NCBI RefSeq assembly: GCF_024808255.1
Contig: NZ_JANTYS010000010.1
Coordinates: 62,001-126,000 of the forward strand
Reading direction: 5' to 3'
Length of the DNA: 64,000 nucleotides
Source: Mucilaginibacter dorajii
GTDB lineage: Bacteria; Bacteroidota; Bacteroidia; Sphingobacteriales; Sphingobacteriaceae
Shown here: one piece after another, positions 1-8,443 of the stretch
How positions within the stretch are numbered: the first letter of the stretch is position 1
Layout: the number at the start of each line of letters is the position of its first letter
Notes under the pieces: model-generated
Told to the model about the DNA's origin: nothing
Database searches by the model: none
Seen by the model: the letters and a program-made list of their open reading frames with translations, nothing else
Position numbers and translations under genes: made by a program

Positions 1-723
1 AGGCTTGAGGCGTTAAATGCAGCCATGGGTCAGCAAACTTCAAAACAGGGCATGGATATAGTCCTTTCTGCATTAAAAGATAAATATCACGGTATGCAGC
101 TAAAAGCCATCAGGGCGCTAAAAATAGATAGCGCGGAAATAGCCAAAGCAGCACTACCAATTTTGGCCGACCTGGCAACGCATGATCCAAATTACCCGGT
201 GCGTGCTGCTGCAATCAGCGTTTTAGCTAAAACCAAATCCAGCGGCTACATTGATATTTACAGGGCTTCGCTTGCCAGTCCATCATATACTGTTAAGGGG
301 GCTGCACTTACCGCGCTGAATACCCTGGCCCCAACGGATGCCTTCAAAACGGCCAAAAGCATGGAAGCCGACGGTAAAGGACAACTGGGCCAGGCCATCA
401 TTAACGTTTACGCCACCAGTGGCTCGGACACAGAATGGCCATATGTGATCAATGCTTTAAAAAAGGGTTCAACCCAGGCAAAATTTGACCTGGCACGCGG
501 ACCACTGCCACAGATGATTGGTCGGCTGGACAATAAACAATATGTACTGGAAGGTATCAACACCATCCGCGACATGGCCATCAGCTTTAAAAGATACGGT
601 ATCACCCCCAAACTGATCACTGCTTTGCAACAAATTGAAGAAGCCCGCAAGAAGCTTAACGATAGTGCGTCGGCTGCCGCGGTTGAGGATGCTATTAAGG
701 AGATTAGCCAGGCTAAAGGGTAA
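1..723 (+). CDS. M1-type aminopeptidase, C-terminal HEAT-like part (partial)
   Basis: The reading frame is open from the first base of the window, so the gene begins upstream; an internal ATG at 25 is not the likely start. The visible 240 residues form helical repeats of the HEAT type, with recurring segments on loss of function over Asp/Ala-rich helix pairs, and no catalytic motif. Such repeats follow the HExxH catalytic domain in Bacteroidota M1 metallopeptidases, which fits the spacing of Pro and Asn at the helix turns here. A separate HEAT-repeat protein is the alternative, because the catalytic half is not in view. A strong terminator follows at 748. Confidence 0.6.
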   Translation, partial: RLEALNAAMGQQTSKQGMDIVLSALKDKYHGMQLKAIRALKIDSAEIAKAALPILADLATHDPNYPVRAAAISVLAKTKSSGYIDIYRASLASPSYTVKGAALTALNTLAPTDAFKTAKSMEADGKGQLGQAIINVYATSGSDTEWPYVINALKKGSTQAKFDLARGPLPQMIGRLDNKQYVLEGINTIRDMAISFKRYGITPKLITALQQIEEARKKLNDSASAAAVEDAIKEISQAKG

Positions 724-747
724 GACTATAAACCTGCACTCTTGTAC

Positions 748-791
748 AAAGAGGCATATCTGGTTCATAATGCCAGAATGCCTCTTTTTTA
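748..791 (+). terminator. Rho-independent terminator after the peptidase gene
   Basis: An AAGAGGCAT / ATGCCTCTT stem with an inner TCTGG/CCAGA pairing is followed by a run of six T. It begins 25 bases after the stop codon. Confidence 0.85.
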
Positions 792-953
792 TTGTTCATA
801 TTTTTAAAAATCCACAAGGGATAAAAAAGACGGCGTTTACCCAACTGATTTGATATTTGCCGATTTCGCTATCAGAGGCTATTCTGACAGGGCTTAGCAA
901 AAATTGCAGTTGTTGTTCTACAAAATAACGCTATAAATACCCTATCTTTCCAT

Positions 954-1820
954 ATGCAGCACCAAGAATTCGCCCCTCCTGAAGAGCTACGGGATGCCAT
1001 AAAGTGCTTTTGGTACAACAATAGAGAGGCCGAAGAACAGGAATCGGGTTTTGAGGTAGTGCCCGATGGCTACGCTGAAATTATTTTTCATTTCAGCAGC
1101 GATTTGAGCATGGTTTATAACGGAGGTTTGCAGCTATTGCCATCGCCTTTTATGATGGGGCTGCTTAATCAGCCTGTTACTTTTTACACCCAAAACCGTT
1201 TAGAGATCATTGGCATCAGGTGCTTTCCCTGGACGGTGTTTGATTTGCTTGGGCTACCGGCCGGTAAAGATGGCGTACGCATATTTGAGCACCCCATCGC
1301 CGGGCTTCAATCCAAGTTGAATAAATGTGTTGGTACCGGCAAGATTGATGAAGCACTGGCCGAGGTAACACAGTACCTGTTAAGTGCACGGTTGGACGTT
1401 GCTACCAACAGCATGTTGTTTAAGGCTGGTGCCGCCATGAGAATGGCAAACGGCACCATGCCGGTAAGCCAGGTAGCGGCGGCGGCTCATGCTACGGTGC
1501 GTACGCTGGAAAGAAACTTCAAGCAATCATCGGGCTATACAGTTAAAGATGTATCGGCCCTGATACGCTTTGAACAGGTACGAAACCATTTATGGCACCA
1601 CCCCGACATTAACCTTGCCGCCTTAGCGCATGAGCTGGGTTATGCAGACCAGGCACACCTGAGTAAAGAATTTAAACGCTACAGCGGTACAACGCCGGCG
1701 GCCTTCGCGCGAAATGCGAAGAAGGGGAAACAACTTGCAAGCAACAATTTTGTAGCTTTTATACCAAAAGGCTCTAATGTTGACAAGCCCACTCAAAATC
1801 AATCTACAGATAATGCGTAA
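954..1820 (+). CDS. AraC-family transcriptional regulator with DUF6597-type N-terminus
   Basis: A 288-residue one-component regulator. The N-terminal half (about 1-150) matches the sensor type that opens with a short PPEELRDAIKCFW-like segment and a conserved FEVVPDGYAEIIFHF strand. The C-terminal 100 residues carry two helix-turn-helix motifs; the second, around LAALAHELGYADQAHLSKEFKRY, is the AraC signature. A TATCTTT element lies about 10 bases before the ATG, so the transcript could be almost leaderless. The stop overlaps the ATG of the next AraC gene by eight bases, which implies coupled expression. The ligand and targets are unknown; the flavin monooxygenases downstream are plausible targets. 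Confidence 0.9.
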   Translation: MQHQEFAPPEELRDAIKCFWYNNREAEEQESGFEVVPDGYAEIIFHFSSDLSMVYNGGLQLLPSPFMMGLLNQPVTFYTQNRLEIIGIRCFPWTVFDLLGLPAGKDGVRIFEHPIAGLQSKLNKCVGTGKIDEALAEVTQYLLSARLDVATNSMLFKAGAAMRMANGTMPVSQVAAAAHATVRTLERNFKQSSGYTVKDVSALIRFEQVRNHLWHHPDINLAALAHELGYADQAHLSKEFKRYSGTTPAAFARNAKKGKQLASNNFVAFIPKGSNVDKPTQNQSTDNA

Positions 1821-2694
1821 AAACAGTAAATCCATTCCTGTAAACGCTATGGCAAACGAGTTTGGCGTAGGTATTTCCATCGAAAAAATAGCTTTTAAAG
1901 ATCTATACGAACTGGCCCGGCCAACTTCAAGCACTTTTGAAGAAGGAAAACAATCGCACCGGCACGATGGCCATTCCTTCTTCCTGCTGGAAAGCGGAAC
2001 AGTTGAAATTGATATTGATTTTCAAAACTATACCATCACCGCCCCCTCTGTCACCTACGTTCACCCCGACCAGGTACATCATACCATAGCGTCTGAAAAT
2101 GTGAGGGTCACCAGCTGGGCAATTACCAATGAAAACCTGAATCCCGAATACCTGAAATTGCTGGAAGACATCACACCTGCAAAACCCTTGATGTTAGACG
2201 CCTCAACATTTGAAGTAATGCTCGAAGCAGTATCGCTTTGCCTAAAATTTGCTGAACGAAAAAGCGATAAGCTATATCATTCTTTACTCAAAGACAGCTG
2301 TAATGCATTGGTAGCATTAGTAGCTTCACAATATTTAGAATTAGCTAAATCAACGGATAAGTTTTCACGGTTTGAAATTGTCACCAAGGGCTTCAGGGAA
2401 TTGCTGGAACAGAATTATACAGCTATTAAACGCCCGGCAGCATATGCTCAAAAACTGAACATATCTACTCCTTACCTCAACGAATGTGTCAAAAACGCGA
2501 CAGGCTATTCCGTTTCACATCACATACAGCAGCGTGTAATTTTAGAAGCCAAACGTTTGCTTTATCATTCCAACAGATCGGTAAAGGAAATTGCAGCGGC
2601 TTTGGGCTATGATGATTACCCTTATTTTTCGCGGCTGTTTACCAAAGTTACCGGAATGAGCGCTTTAGCTTTCAGGAACAAAAACCTCGATTAG
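1813..2694 (+). CDS. AraC-family regulator with N-terminal cupin
   Basis: I chose the ATG at 1813, which overlaps the previous stop, over a farther upstream in-frame ATG at 1777 (deep inside the previous gene). The product is 293 residues. An N-terminal cupin-like fold is suggested by the histidine-rich HRHDGHSFFLLESG strand and a VHPDQVHH strand; these normally form the ligand pocket of AraC_binding domains. Residues about 195-290 are the paired helix-turn-helix, ending in the typical IAAALGYDDYPYFSRLFTK motif. It probably shares a transcript with the preceding AraC gene and lies just upstream of two FAD monooxygenases, which may be its targets. Confidence 0.9.
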   Translation: MRKNSKSIPVNAMANEFGVGISIEKIAFKDLYELARPTSSTFEEGKQSHRHDGHSFFLLESGTVEIDIDFQNYTITAPSVTYVHPDQVHHTIASENVRVTSWAITNENLNPEYLKLLEDITPAKPLMLDASTFEVMLEAVSLCLKFAERKSDKLYHSLLKDSCNALVALVASQYLELAKSTDKFSRFEIVTKGFRELLEQNYTAIKRPAAYAQKLNISTPYLNECVKNATGYSVSHHIQQRVILEAKRLLYHSNRSVKEIAAALGYDDYPYFSRLFTKVTGMSALAFRNKNLD

Positions 2695-2774
2695 TCCAAT
2701 ACCTACTTTGTATTGCCATTTTTTATCCTTGCTATACGATGTTCTTTTGCATTGTTAATTCAACCCGTATAAAA

Positions 2775-3899
2775 ATGGAATCATTAAAAAATAAAAAAGT
2801 GCTCGTTTCTGGCGCAAGCATAGCCGGGCTTTCAACCGCTTACTGGATGCACAAATTAGGTTACCAGGTAACTGTTGTTGAAATGGCTAACCACCCCCGC
2901 ACCGCCGGTGCAGCTGTAGATATCCGCGGCGCTACTGTGGACGTTGTTAAGCGTATGGGCATTTTTGAGCAATTAAAATCAAACCGGCTGCATGTAGACC
3001 TGGTAGAATTTAAAAATGCCGACGACGTAACGGCAGGCTCGATATCCCTGGCAAACGAAAAGGACGAATTGCCCAACGATGAAATAGAAATTGAACGCGA
3101 TATATTTATCGACGTTTTATATAGTGGCTTAAAAAATGATGTCGAATTCATTTTTAACAACAGCATCATGGCGTTAAACGAAACAGAACACGATATACAA
3201 GCTACTTTTAAAAATGGGGAGCAACGGTCTTTTGACCTGGTGTTAGGTTGCGACGGAATGCATTCTGGTGTAAGAAAACTCTGGTTTGGACATGAAGCGG
3301 AATATAGACATTTTTTGGAAGCCTATTTTTCCATCACCATCGTGAACAAATTGCTGATCCCGCAAAAAACGATGCAAATGTTCAATGTGCCCGATAAGGC
3401 TATCATGCTTAATGCGTACAAAAACAAAACCGATGTGATTTTTTGTTTCTTTTCTGAAAAAGAAATTCCTTACGATTATCGGAATGCCGAAGAACAACGA
3501 AAGATCATCCTGGGGCAATTTGCCGGGCAAGGCTGGCGTACCGCCGAGTTATTAGAAGAAGTGCAGCAATCTGAAAATTTTTATTTCGACAAATTTTGCC
3601 AGGTAAAAATGCCGTCGTGGACAAAAGGCCGCGTAGCTTTGGTAGGTGATGCCGGCTATTGCGCTTCGCCCGCTGCAGGGATGGGTGCATCGTTATCCAT
3701 TTCCGGAGCTGCTGCATTAGCCGATGCACTGAAAAAACACAACGGGAACTTTAACCTTGCTTTTGAAGATTACGACAAAAACTTACGTCCGTTTATTGAG
3801 GAGGTCCAGGCCACAGCCGAACTCAATGTCAAAGAAAATTTTATTCTCAGAACAGAAGAAGCTATTAGCGAAAGAAACTCGCAGGCAAAACACTTTTAG
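2775..3899 (+). CDS. FAD-dependent monooxygenase (group A aromatic hydroxylase type)
   Basis: The start is set at 2775 (MESLKNKKVLV), because the 12 extra residues upstream are not conserved-looking; the product is 374 residues. The dinucleotide-binding motif is GASIAG at residues 13-18, ending in an acidic VVEM strand. The second FAD motif, LVGDAGYCASPAAGMGAS, lies near residue 291. Family members use NAD(P)H and O2 to hydroxylate aromatic or polyketide-like substrates. It is more distant from Tet(X) than the next gene and lacks the PPFAG motif. It sits 69 bases upstream of that gene in the same orientation, so the two may be co-transcribed. Confidence 0.85.
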   Translation: MESLKNKKVLVSGASIAGLSTAYWMHKLGYQVTVVEMANHPRTAGAAVDIRGATVDVVKRMGIFEQLKSNRLHVDLVEFKNADDVTAGSISLANEKDELPNDEIEIERDIFIDVLYSGLKNDVEFIFNNSIMALNETEHDIQATFKNGEQRSFDLVLGCDGMHSGVRKLWFGHEAEYRHFLEAYFSITIVNKLLIPQKTMQMFNVPDKAIMLNAYKNKTDVIFCFFSEKEIPYDYRNAEEQRKIILGQFAGQGWRTAELLEEVQQSENFYFDKFCQVKMPSWTKGRVALVGDAGYCASPAAGMGASLSISGAAALADALKKHNGNFNLAFEDYDKNLRPFIEEVQATAELNVKENFILRTEEAISERNSQAKHF

Positions 3900-3968
3900 C
3901 ATTTTGTCGCATTTATACAAGCCTAAGGCAATACTATCTCCGAATTTTGTGCTTCAATCATAAAAGAT

Positions 3969-5126
3969 ATGTTGATACACAATAAACAAATTGCCATTGT
4001 TGGCGGCGGTCCGGGTGGTTTAACCTTGGCAAGGCTTTTACAGCTTAAGGGCGCAAATGTAAAAGTATACGAAAGAGATTTTGATAAAAATGCCCGTGTG
4101 CAGGGCTCTCCGCTTGATATGCACGAGGAATCGGGATGGGCGGCTTTACGCAAAGCGGGTTTAATAGATGAGTTCAAAAAGAATGTTCGTAAAGGCGCAG
4201 ATAAAAAGATCATTGTAAATGAACGTGCCGAAATAATTTTCAGCGACCATACCGATGAACCACGTGAAGATTTACACAATGAACCCGCACGTCCTGAAAT
4301 AGACCGTGGATCATTACGAAAAATATTTTTGGAGGCCTTACAACCCGGAACAGTTGTGTGGAACAGTCATTTTATTTCGATGGAAAAACAAAATGAAGGG
4401 CGGCTGTTGCATTTCAAAAATGGTTCATCTGCTTATGCAGATGTGGTGATTGCGGCAGATGGTGCCAATTCCAAAATCCGCCCGTACCTCACCAACATTA
4501 AAGCTTTTTATTCGGGCGTTACCATGGTTGAAATTAATATCGATGAAGCTGCAAAAGCGATCCCTGATATATATACATTGCTCAATGGCGGCAAAGTAAT
4601 GGCGTTTGGAAATGGGAAGTGTTTATTAGGTGGCCAAAAAGGCAATGGCGGACTGGGCTTTTACGCAAGCTTTAAACCCGCTGAAAACTGGGCAGTAACC
4701 AGCGGGTTGGATTATGCTGATAAAACGCAATTGCTGGCATGGTTTAAACAAGAATATAGCGAATGGAGCGGTATTTGGTACCAGCTATTTGAAAATGCCA
4801 CAATGCCTGTTATCCCACGCCCAATTTGTTGTATGCCTTTAAATCAAAGCTGGGAAACCTTACCCAACTTAACCTTACTTGGCGACGCGGCCCACGTAAT
4901 GCCGCCCTTTGCGGGGGAAGGCGCAAACACTTCCATGTTTGACGCTTTGGAATTGAGCGAATGTTTAACAGCTGATCAATACGATACCTTGCAGGAAGCC
5001 ATTTTTGCCTATGAAGTTAGTATGCGCAAAAGAGCGGCAACGGCTGCAAAACAATCGCTTGAAAATGGGGAGCGGATGCACAGCGAAGGTGCACTTGAAA
5101 AAATGCTGGCGGTTTTTGGTAGCTAA
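3969..5126 (+). CDS. Tet(X)-like FAD-dependent monooxygenase
   Basis: A 385-residue cytoplasmic flavoprotein with GGGPGG at residues 12-17 and the Tet(X)-like VYERD strand at 34-38. An ARVQGSPLDMHEESG segment corresponds to the Tet(X) ARIFGGTLDLHKGSG region. PEIDRGSLR carries the FAD-contacting Arg, and GDAAHVMPPFAGEG starts near residue 305. Tet(X) enzymes hydroxylate tetracyclines at C11a, but the substrate-pocket residues cannot be judged from memory, so tetracycline activity is not claimed. Environmental Sphingobacteriaceae often carry such homologues. A second homologue lies at 28525-29673. Confidence 0.85.
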   Translation: MLIHNKQIAIVGGGPGGLTLARLLQLKGANVKVYERDFDKNARVQGSPLDMHEESGWAALRKAGLIDEFKKNVRKGADKKIIVNERAEIIFSDHTDEPREDLHNEPARPEIDRGSLRKIFLEALQPGTVVWNSHFISMEKQNEGRLLHFKNGSSAYADVVIAADGANSKIRPYLTNIKAFYSGVTMVEINIDEAAKAIPDIYTLLNGGKVMAFGNGKCLLGGQKGNGGLGFYASFKPAENWAVTSGLDYADKTQLLAWFKQEYSEWSGIWYQLFENATMPVIPRPICCMPLNQSWETLPNLTLLGDAAHVMPPFAGEGANTSMFDALELSECLTADQYDTLQEAIFAYEVSMRKRAATAAKQSLENGERMHSEGALEKMLAVFGS

Positions 5127-5242
5127 TGTGTAGCTGAAACCCTAAACCCCGAGCCATATAGACAAGTAAATTGAGCCGTGCACGAAACCAGCCGGGGCCA
5201 ACAATAATGATCTTTGTGCTGTTAATTTATAAAACAACAGTA

Positions 5243-6214
5243 ATGACAACAATAACAAAAATACCCCTCGGCAAAAATGGCCCATTGGTTTCTAAACTTG
5301 GATTAGGCTGCATGCGCATGTCGTCGGTTTGGGGAGGCCCCGTAAATGATGAAAATGAAAGTATTGCTACTATCCAGGCAGCGTTAGATAGCGGCATTAA
5401 CTTTTTAAATACAGGCGACTTTTATGGCGCAGGCCACAATGAGTTGCTTGTAGGCAAAGCCATCAAGGGCAGAAGAGATGATGCTTTTATCAGTGTAAAG
5501 TTTGGTGCCATCTTTTACAATGGTCAGTGGCTTGGGTTAGACCTGCGCCCCATCGCCATTAAAAACTTCATTAACTATTCGCTGGTACGTTTGGGTATAG
5601 ATACCATCGATCTTTATCAACCCTGCCGGCTTGATAATAGTGTGCCCCTGGAAGATGTGATAGGAACTGTAGCCGATTTGATTAAAGAAGGAAAAGTGCG
5701 TCAGCTTGGCGTGTCTGAAATCACTGCCGATCAACTGCGCAAAGCTCACAGCGTACACCCGGTAAGCGCATTGGAAATTGGATATTCGCTGGCCGATAGG
5801 CAAATAGAGAACGACCTGCTCCCTACTGCTAAAGAACTGGGTATAGGGGTTGTGGCTTTTGCCAATACGGCCGAAGGTTTACTTACCGGCGATATGAAAG
5901 CCCCGCTCCCTGCCGGCAATTATCATAGCCACTTCTCGCGTTTCCAGGGAGAGAACCTGGTCAAAAACCTGGAGACGGTTGAAGTATTGAAAAAAATGGC
6001 AAAAGAAAAAGGCTACACCCCTACACAATTGGCTATTGCCTGGGTAAATGCACAAGGCGATCATATTATGCCATTGGTAAGCATGAGCCGCAGATCGCGG
6101 TTACCCGAAAATACAGCAGCAATGGAAATCGTTTTTAGTGCCGAAGAAATGAATATCCTTAACACGCGGTTTGCGCAGGGAGCGATACTTGGCGGTACAT
6201 ACCTGCAGCGATAA
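5243..6214 (+). CDS. Aldo/keto reductase with altered catalytic tetrad
   Basis: A TIM-barrel oxidoreductase of 323 residues starting at MTTITKIPLG; the upstream extension to 5171 is low-complexity and rejected. The family reduces carbonyls with NADPH. The substrate-side Tyr61 and Lys86 of the tetrad are present. The usual Asp is Asn56 (NTGDFYG in place of DTADxYG), and the usual His is Cys128 (DLYQPCRLD in place of DLYYQHRVD). Related AKRs with YQPxR are known to exist, so this may mark a subgroup rather than decay. The rest, including the GVSE strand and C-terminal cofactor segment, is intact. An AraC gene follows 28 bases downstream. Confidence 0.85.
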   Translation: MTTITKIPLGKNGPLVSKLGLGCMRMSSVWGGPVNDENESIATIQAALDSGINFLNTGDFYGAGHNELLVGKAIKGRRDDAFISVKFGAIFYNGQWLGLDLRPIAIKNFINYSLVRLGIDTIDLYQPCRLDNSVPLEDVIGTVADLIKEGKVRQLGVSEITADQLRKAHSVHPVSALEIGYSLADRQIENDLLPTAKELGIGVVAFANTAEGLLTGDMKAPLPAGNYHSHFSRFQGENLVKNLETVEVLKKMAKEKGYTPTQLAIAWVNAQGDHIMPLVSMSRRSRLPENTAAMEIVFSAEEMNILNTRFAQGAILGGTYLQR

Positions 6215-6242
6215 TGGGTTATGTATTTTATATATTTACATA

Positions 6243-7052
6243 GTGATTAATCCAAATGAAATAATCCCGGGCGTGATCTTTTTCTCCTATCTATCGGCCA
6301 CCCGAAAGGATAAGATCGCATTCCTGGGCAATAATACCCTAGTGTTACAGGTATCCGGCCGCTTTACATTGGAAACTGCCAGTGAAAAGATATCAATGCA
6401 TAGCGGCCAGATGTTGCTGATACAAAAAAATCAATTGGGTGAAATCACCAAATCGCCATTGGAAAATGAGGATTACCAAACCATTGTAATATCCCTGCAG
6501 GAAGACTTCCTCAGGAAAATAGCCATGGAGGAACAAATAGAAATAACGCATAAATACACCGGGCCGCCCAATATCCTTATCCCGGGAAGCGATTTTCTAC
6601 GCGCCTTTTTTCAATCATTGATTCCCTATGTTCATCACCCGGAAGAAAAGGTAACCACCGCCGTGGGTATGCTAAAAGTAAAAGAGGCTGTATACCTGCT
6701 GCTGCATACGATGCCCGAACTGAAAAATTTCCTGTTCGATTTTTCCGAACCTCATAAAATGGACCTGGAGAAATTCATGTCGGGTAATTTTCATTACAAC
6801 ATCCCGGTCGAAAAATTCGCGCAGCTAACAGGCAGAAGCCTCGCGGGCTTTAAGCGCGATTTTCAAAAAGCATTTGGCATGGCACCCAGGCATTGGCTGC
6901 AGGAAAGAAGACTATCAGAAGCCAGGCATCTTATAGAAAACAAGAACAAAAAGCCATCTGCAATCTACCTCGACCTGGGCTTTGAAAGCCTCTCGCATTT
7001 CTCCCATTCTTTCAAGAAAAGGTTCGGCAAGGCACCTACCGAGTGGGCGTGA
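6243..7052 (+). CDS. AraC-family regulator, ExsA-like
   Basis: The frame is open further upstream, inside the AKR gene, but the conserved part begins at a GTG codon at 6243 (VINPNEIIPG), giving 269 residues. The N-terminal half is the small sensor domain with an MHSGQMLLIQKNQ segment, as in ExsA-like regulators of Bacteroidota. The C-terminal half has two helix-turn-helix units, closing with LGFESLSHFSHSFKKRFGKAPTEW. An AT-rich TATATTTA element lies just before the GTG, so the message may be nearly leaderless. It lies directly after the aldo/keto reductase, which is its likeliest target by context. Confidence 0.85.
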   Translation: MINPNEIIPGVIFFSYLSATRKDKIAFLGNNTLVLQVSGRFTLETASEKISMHSGQMLLIQKNQLGEITKSPLENEDYQTIVISLQEDFLRKIAMEEQIEITHKYTGPPNILIPGSDFLRAFFQSLIPYVHHPEEKVTTAVGMLKVKEAVYLLLHTMPELKNFLFDFSEPHKMDLEKFMSGNFHYNIPVEKFAQLTGRSLAGFKRDFQKAFGMAPRHWLQERRLSEARHLIENKNKKPSAIYLDLGFESLSHFSHSFKKRFGKAPTEWA

Positions 7053-7109
7053 TGTGTGGGTACTTAATTTAAAGGAGCGTCACTACTCCGTGCATACCCA
7101 TGACGTTTT

Positions 7110-7395
7110 GTAAAAAAGTTTGTCATCCTGAACGCAGTGAAGGATCTTCTTCACTATAAAAACCTGCGATGAGCAGGGCGAAGAAGATCCTTCGTACTTA
7201 CCCATGACAAGTCCACCATGTCATTGCGAGGAACGAAGCAATCGCATGCTCTACAGGACGGATCTGCACAGTTCGCGATTGCTTCGTTCCTCGCAATGAC
7301 ATAGTTTTATGTTGTCATTCCACCTTCAGAATTTCGCGAAATTTTACAACTCGCAATGACGGAATCTATAACTTGTCATGGGTAGGTACGAAGTA
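7110..7395. repeat. Intergenic palindromic repeat cluster A
   Basis: This convergent spacer between an AraC gene and gap is almost entirely repeat. One hairpin pairs GAAGGATCTTCTTC (7139-7152) with its complement at 7180-7193. A second has perfect 27-base arms (7219-7245 and 7275-7301) around a 29-base loop. The segment 7197-7301 recurs in inverted orientation at 27649-27760. Related modules occur at 27001-27262, 38951-39075, 49576-49835 and 60875-61340. Confidence 0.85.
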
Positions 7396-7426
7396 AAGGC
7401 AATTCTTTTCGCTTTTAAACAACTTC

Positions 7427-8404
7427 CTACAAGTGTGCAACCAATTCTGCTATCCTGTTTGATATGCCTACTTCATTATCATACCAGGCCACTATTTTAA
7501 TCAGTTTACCGATGGCTTTGGTTAAACTACCGTCTACAATTGATGAGTGCGTGTTGCCTAAAATATCGGATGATACAAACTGTTCTTCAGTATATTCCAA
7601 AATACCTTTTAGCGAGGTTTCAGCATATTGCTTTAATAGACTGTTCAGATCGGCAACGGATACTTCTTTCTTTAGGTTTATAGATAAATCGACAATGGAA
7701 GCATCAATTACAGGTACCCGGTAGGAGTAGCCATCCAGTTTGCCTTTCAGGGTGGGCAGCACATCACCAATGGCTTTAGCTGCGCCGGTAGTGGTTGGGA
7801 TAATGGAATAAGAAGCCGCCCTGGCCCTTCGTAAATCTTTATGAGGCGCATCCTGCAGATTTTGATCTGCAGTAAAAGCATGAACAGTAATCATGTAACC
7901 AGATTCTATTCCAAATTCTTTATCCAATATATACAGTACCGGGGCAATACTGCCTGTGGTACATGATGCTGTTGAATAAATCACATCATCACCTATCAAT
8001 TCATTGTTAACGCCATGTACAATCGTTTTTACCCCACCGGTTGCAGGTGCGGTGATCAACACCTTTTTTGCACCGGCATTAATGTGCGATTGAGCTGAAC
8101 TTTTATCGGTGAAGCGTCCGGTAGATTCTATCACCACATCAATAGCTAAATCCTTCCATGGCAGTTTTTCAGGATCTTTTTCGCTCAGCATGCTAATTCT
8201 TTTCCCGTTAACAATAATGGCATCGCCATCTGCGGTGACTTCACCGGGAAAGCGGCCATGGGCGGTATCGTATTTCAGTAAATGTGCCAATGTTTTAACA
8301 TCAGTTAAATCGTTGATGGCTACAACTTCTATTTCTGGCTTATTTTGTAACGCGCGCAGCGTCATCCGGCCTATACGGCCGAACCCATTGATTGCAATTT
8401 TCAT
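7427..8404 (-). CDS. gap: Glyceraldehyde-3-phosphate dehydrogenase, type I, variant active-site loop
   Basis: A 325-residue glycolytic and gluconeogenic enzyme that converts glyceraldehyde-3-phosphate, phosphate and NAD+ to 1,3-bisphosphoglycerate. The N-terminal NGFGRIGR motif and the AINDLTD strand, with an Asp that favours NAD, are present, as are the catalytic Cys148 and HAFTADQNLQDAPHKDLRRARAAS. The active-site loop reads SCTTGS where nearly all GAPDHs have SCTTNC, so the Asn and second Cys are replaced. This and the accessory context suggest a paralogue rather than the main glycolytic enzyme. The upstream GlxA-type regulator ends 39 bases before the start codon, on the same strand, so the two may be co-transcribed. 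Confidence 0.92.
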   Translation of the reverse strand: MKIAINGFGRIGRMTLRALQNKPEIEVVAINDLTDVKTLAHLLKYDTAHGRFPGEVTADGDAIIVNGKRISMLSEKDPEKLPWKDLAIDVVIESTGRFTDKSSAQSHINAGAKKVLITAPATGGVKTIVHGVNNELIGDDVIYSTASCTTGSIAPVLYILDKEFGIESGYMITVHAFTADQNLQDAPHKDLRRARAASYSIIPTTTGAAKAIGDVLPTLKGKLDGYSYRVPVIDASIVDLSINLKKEVSVADLNSLLKQYAETSLKGILEYTEEQFVSSDILGNTHSSIVDGSLTKAIGKLIKIVAWYDNEVGISNRIAELVAHL

Positions 8405-8443
8405 TGTGTTTGTATTAAATTATGATTGGAATTATACTATACG

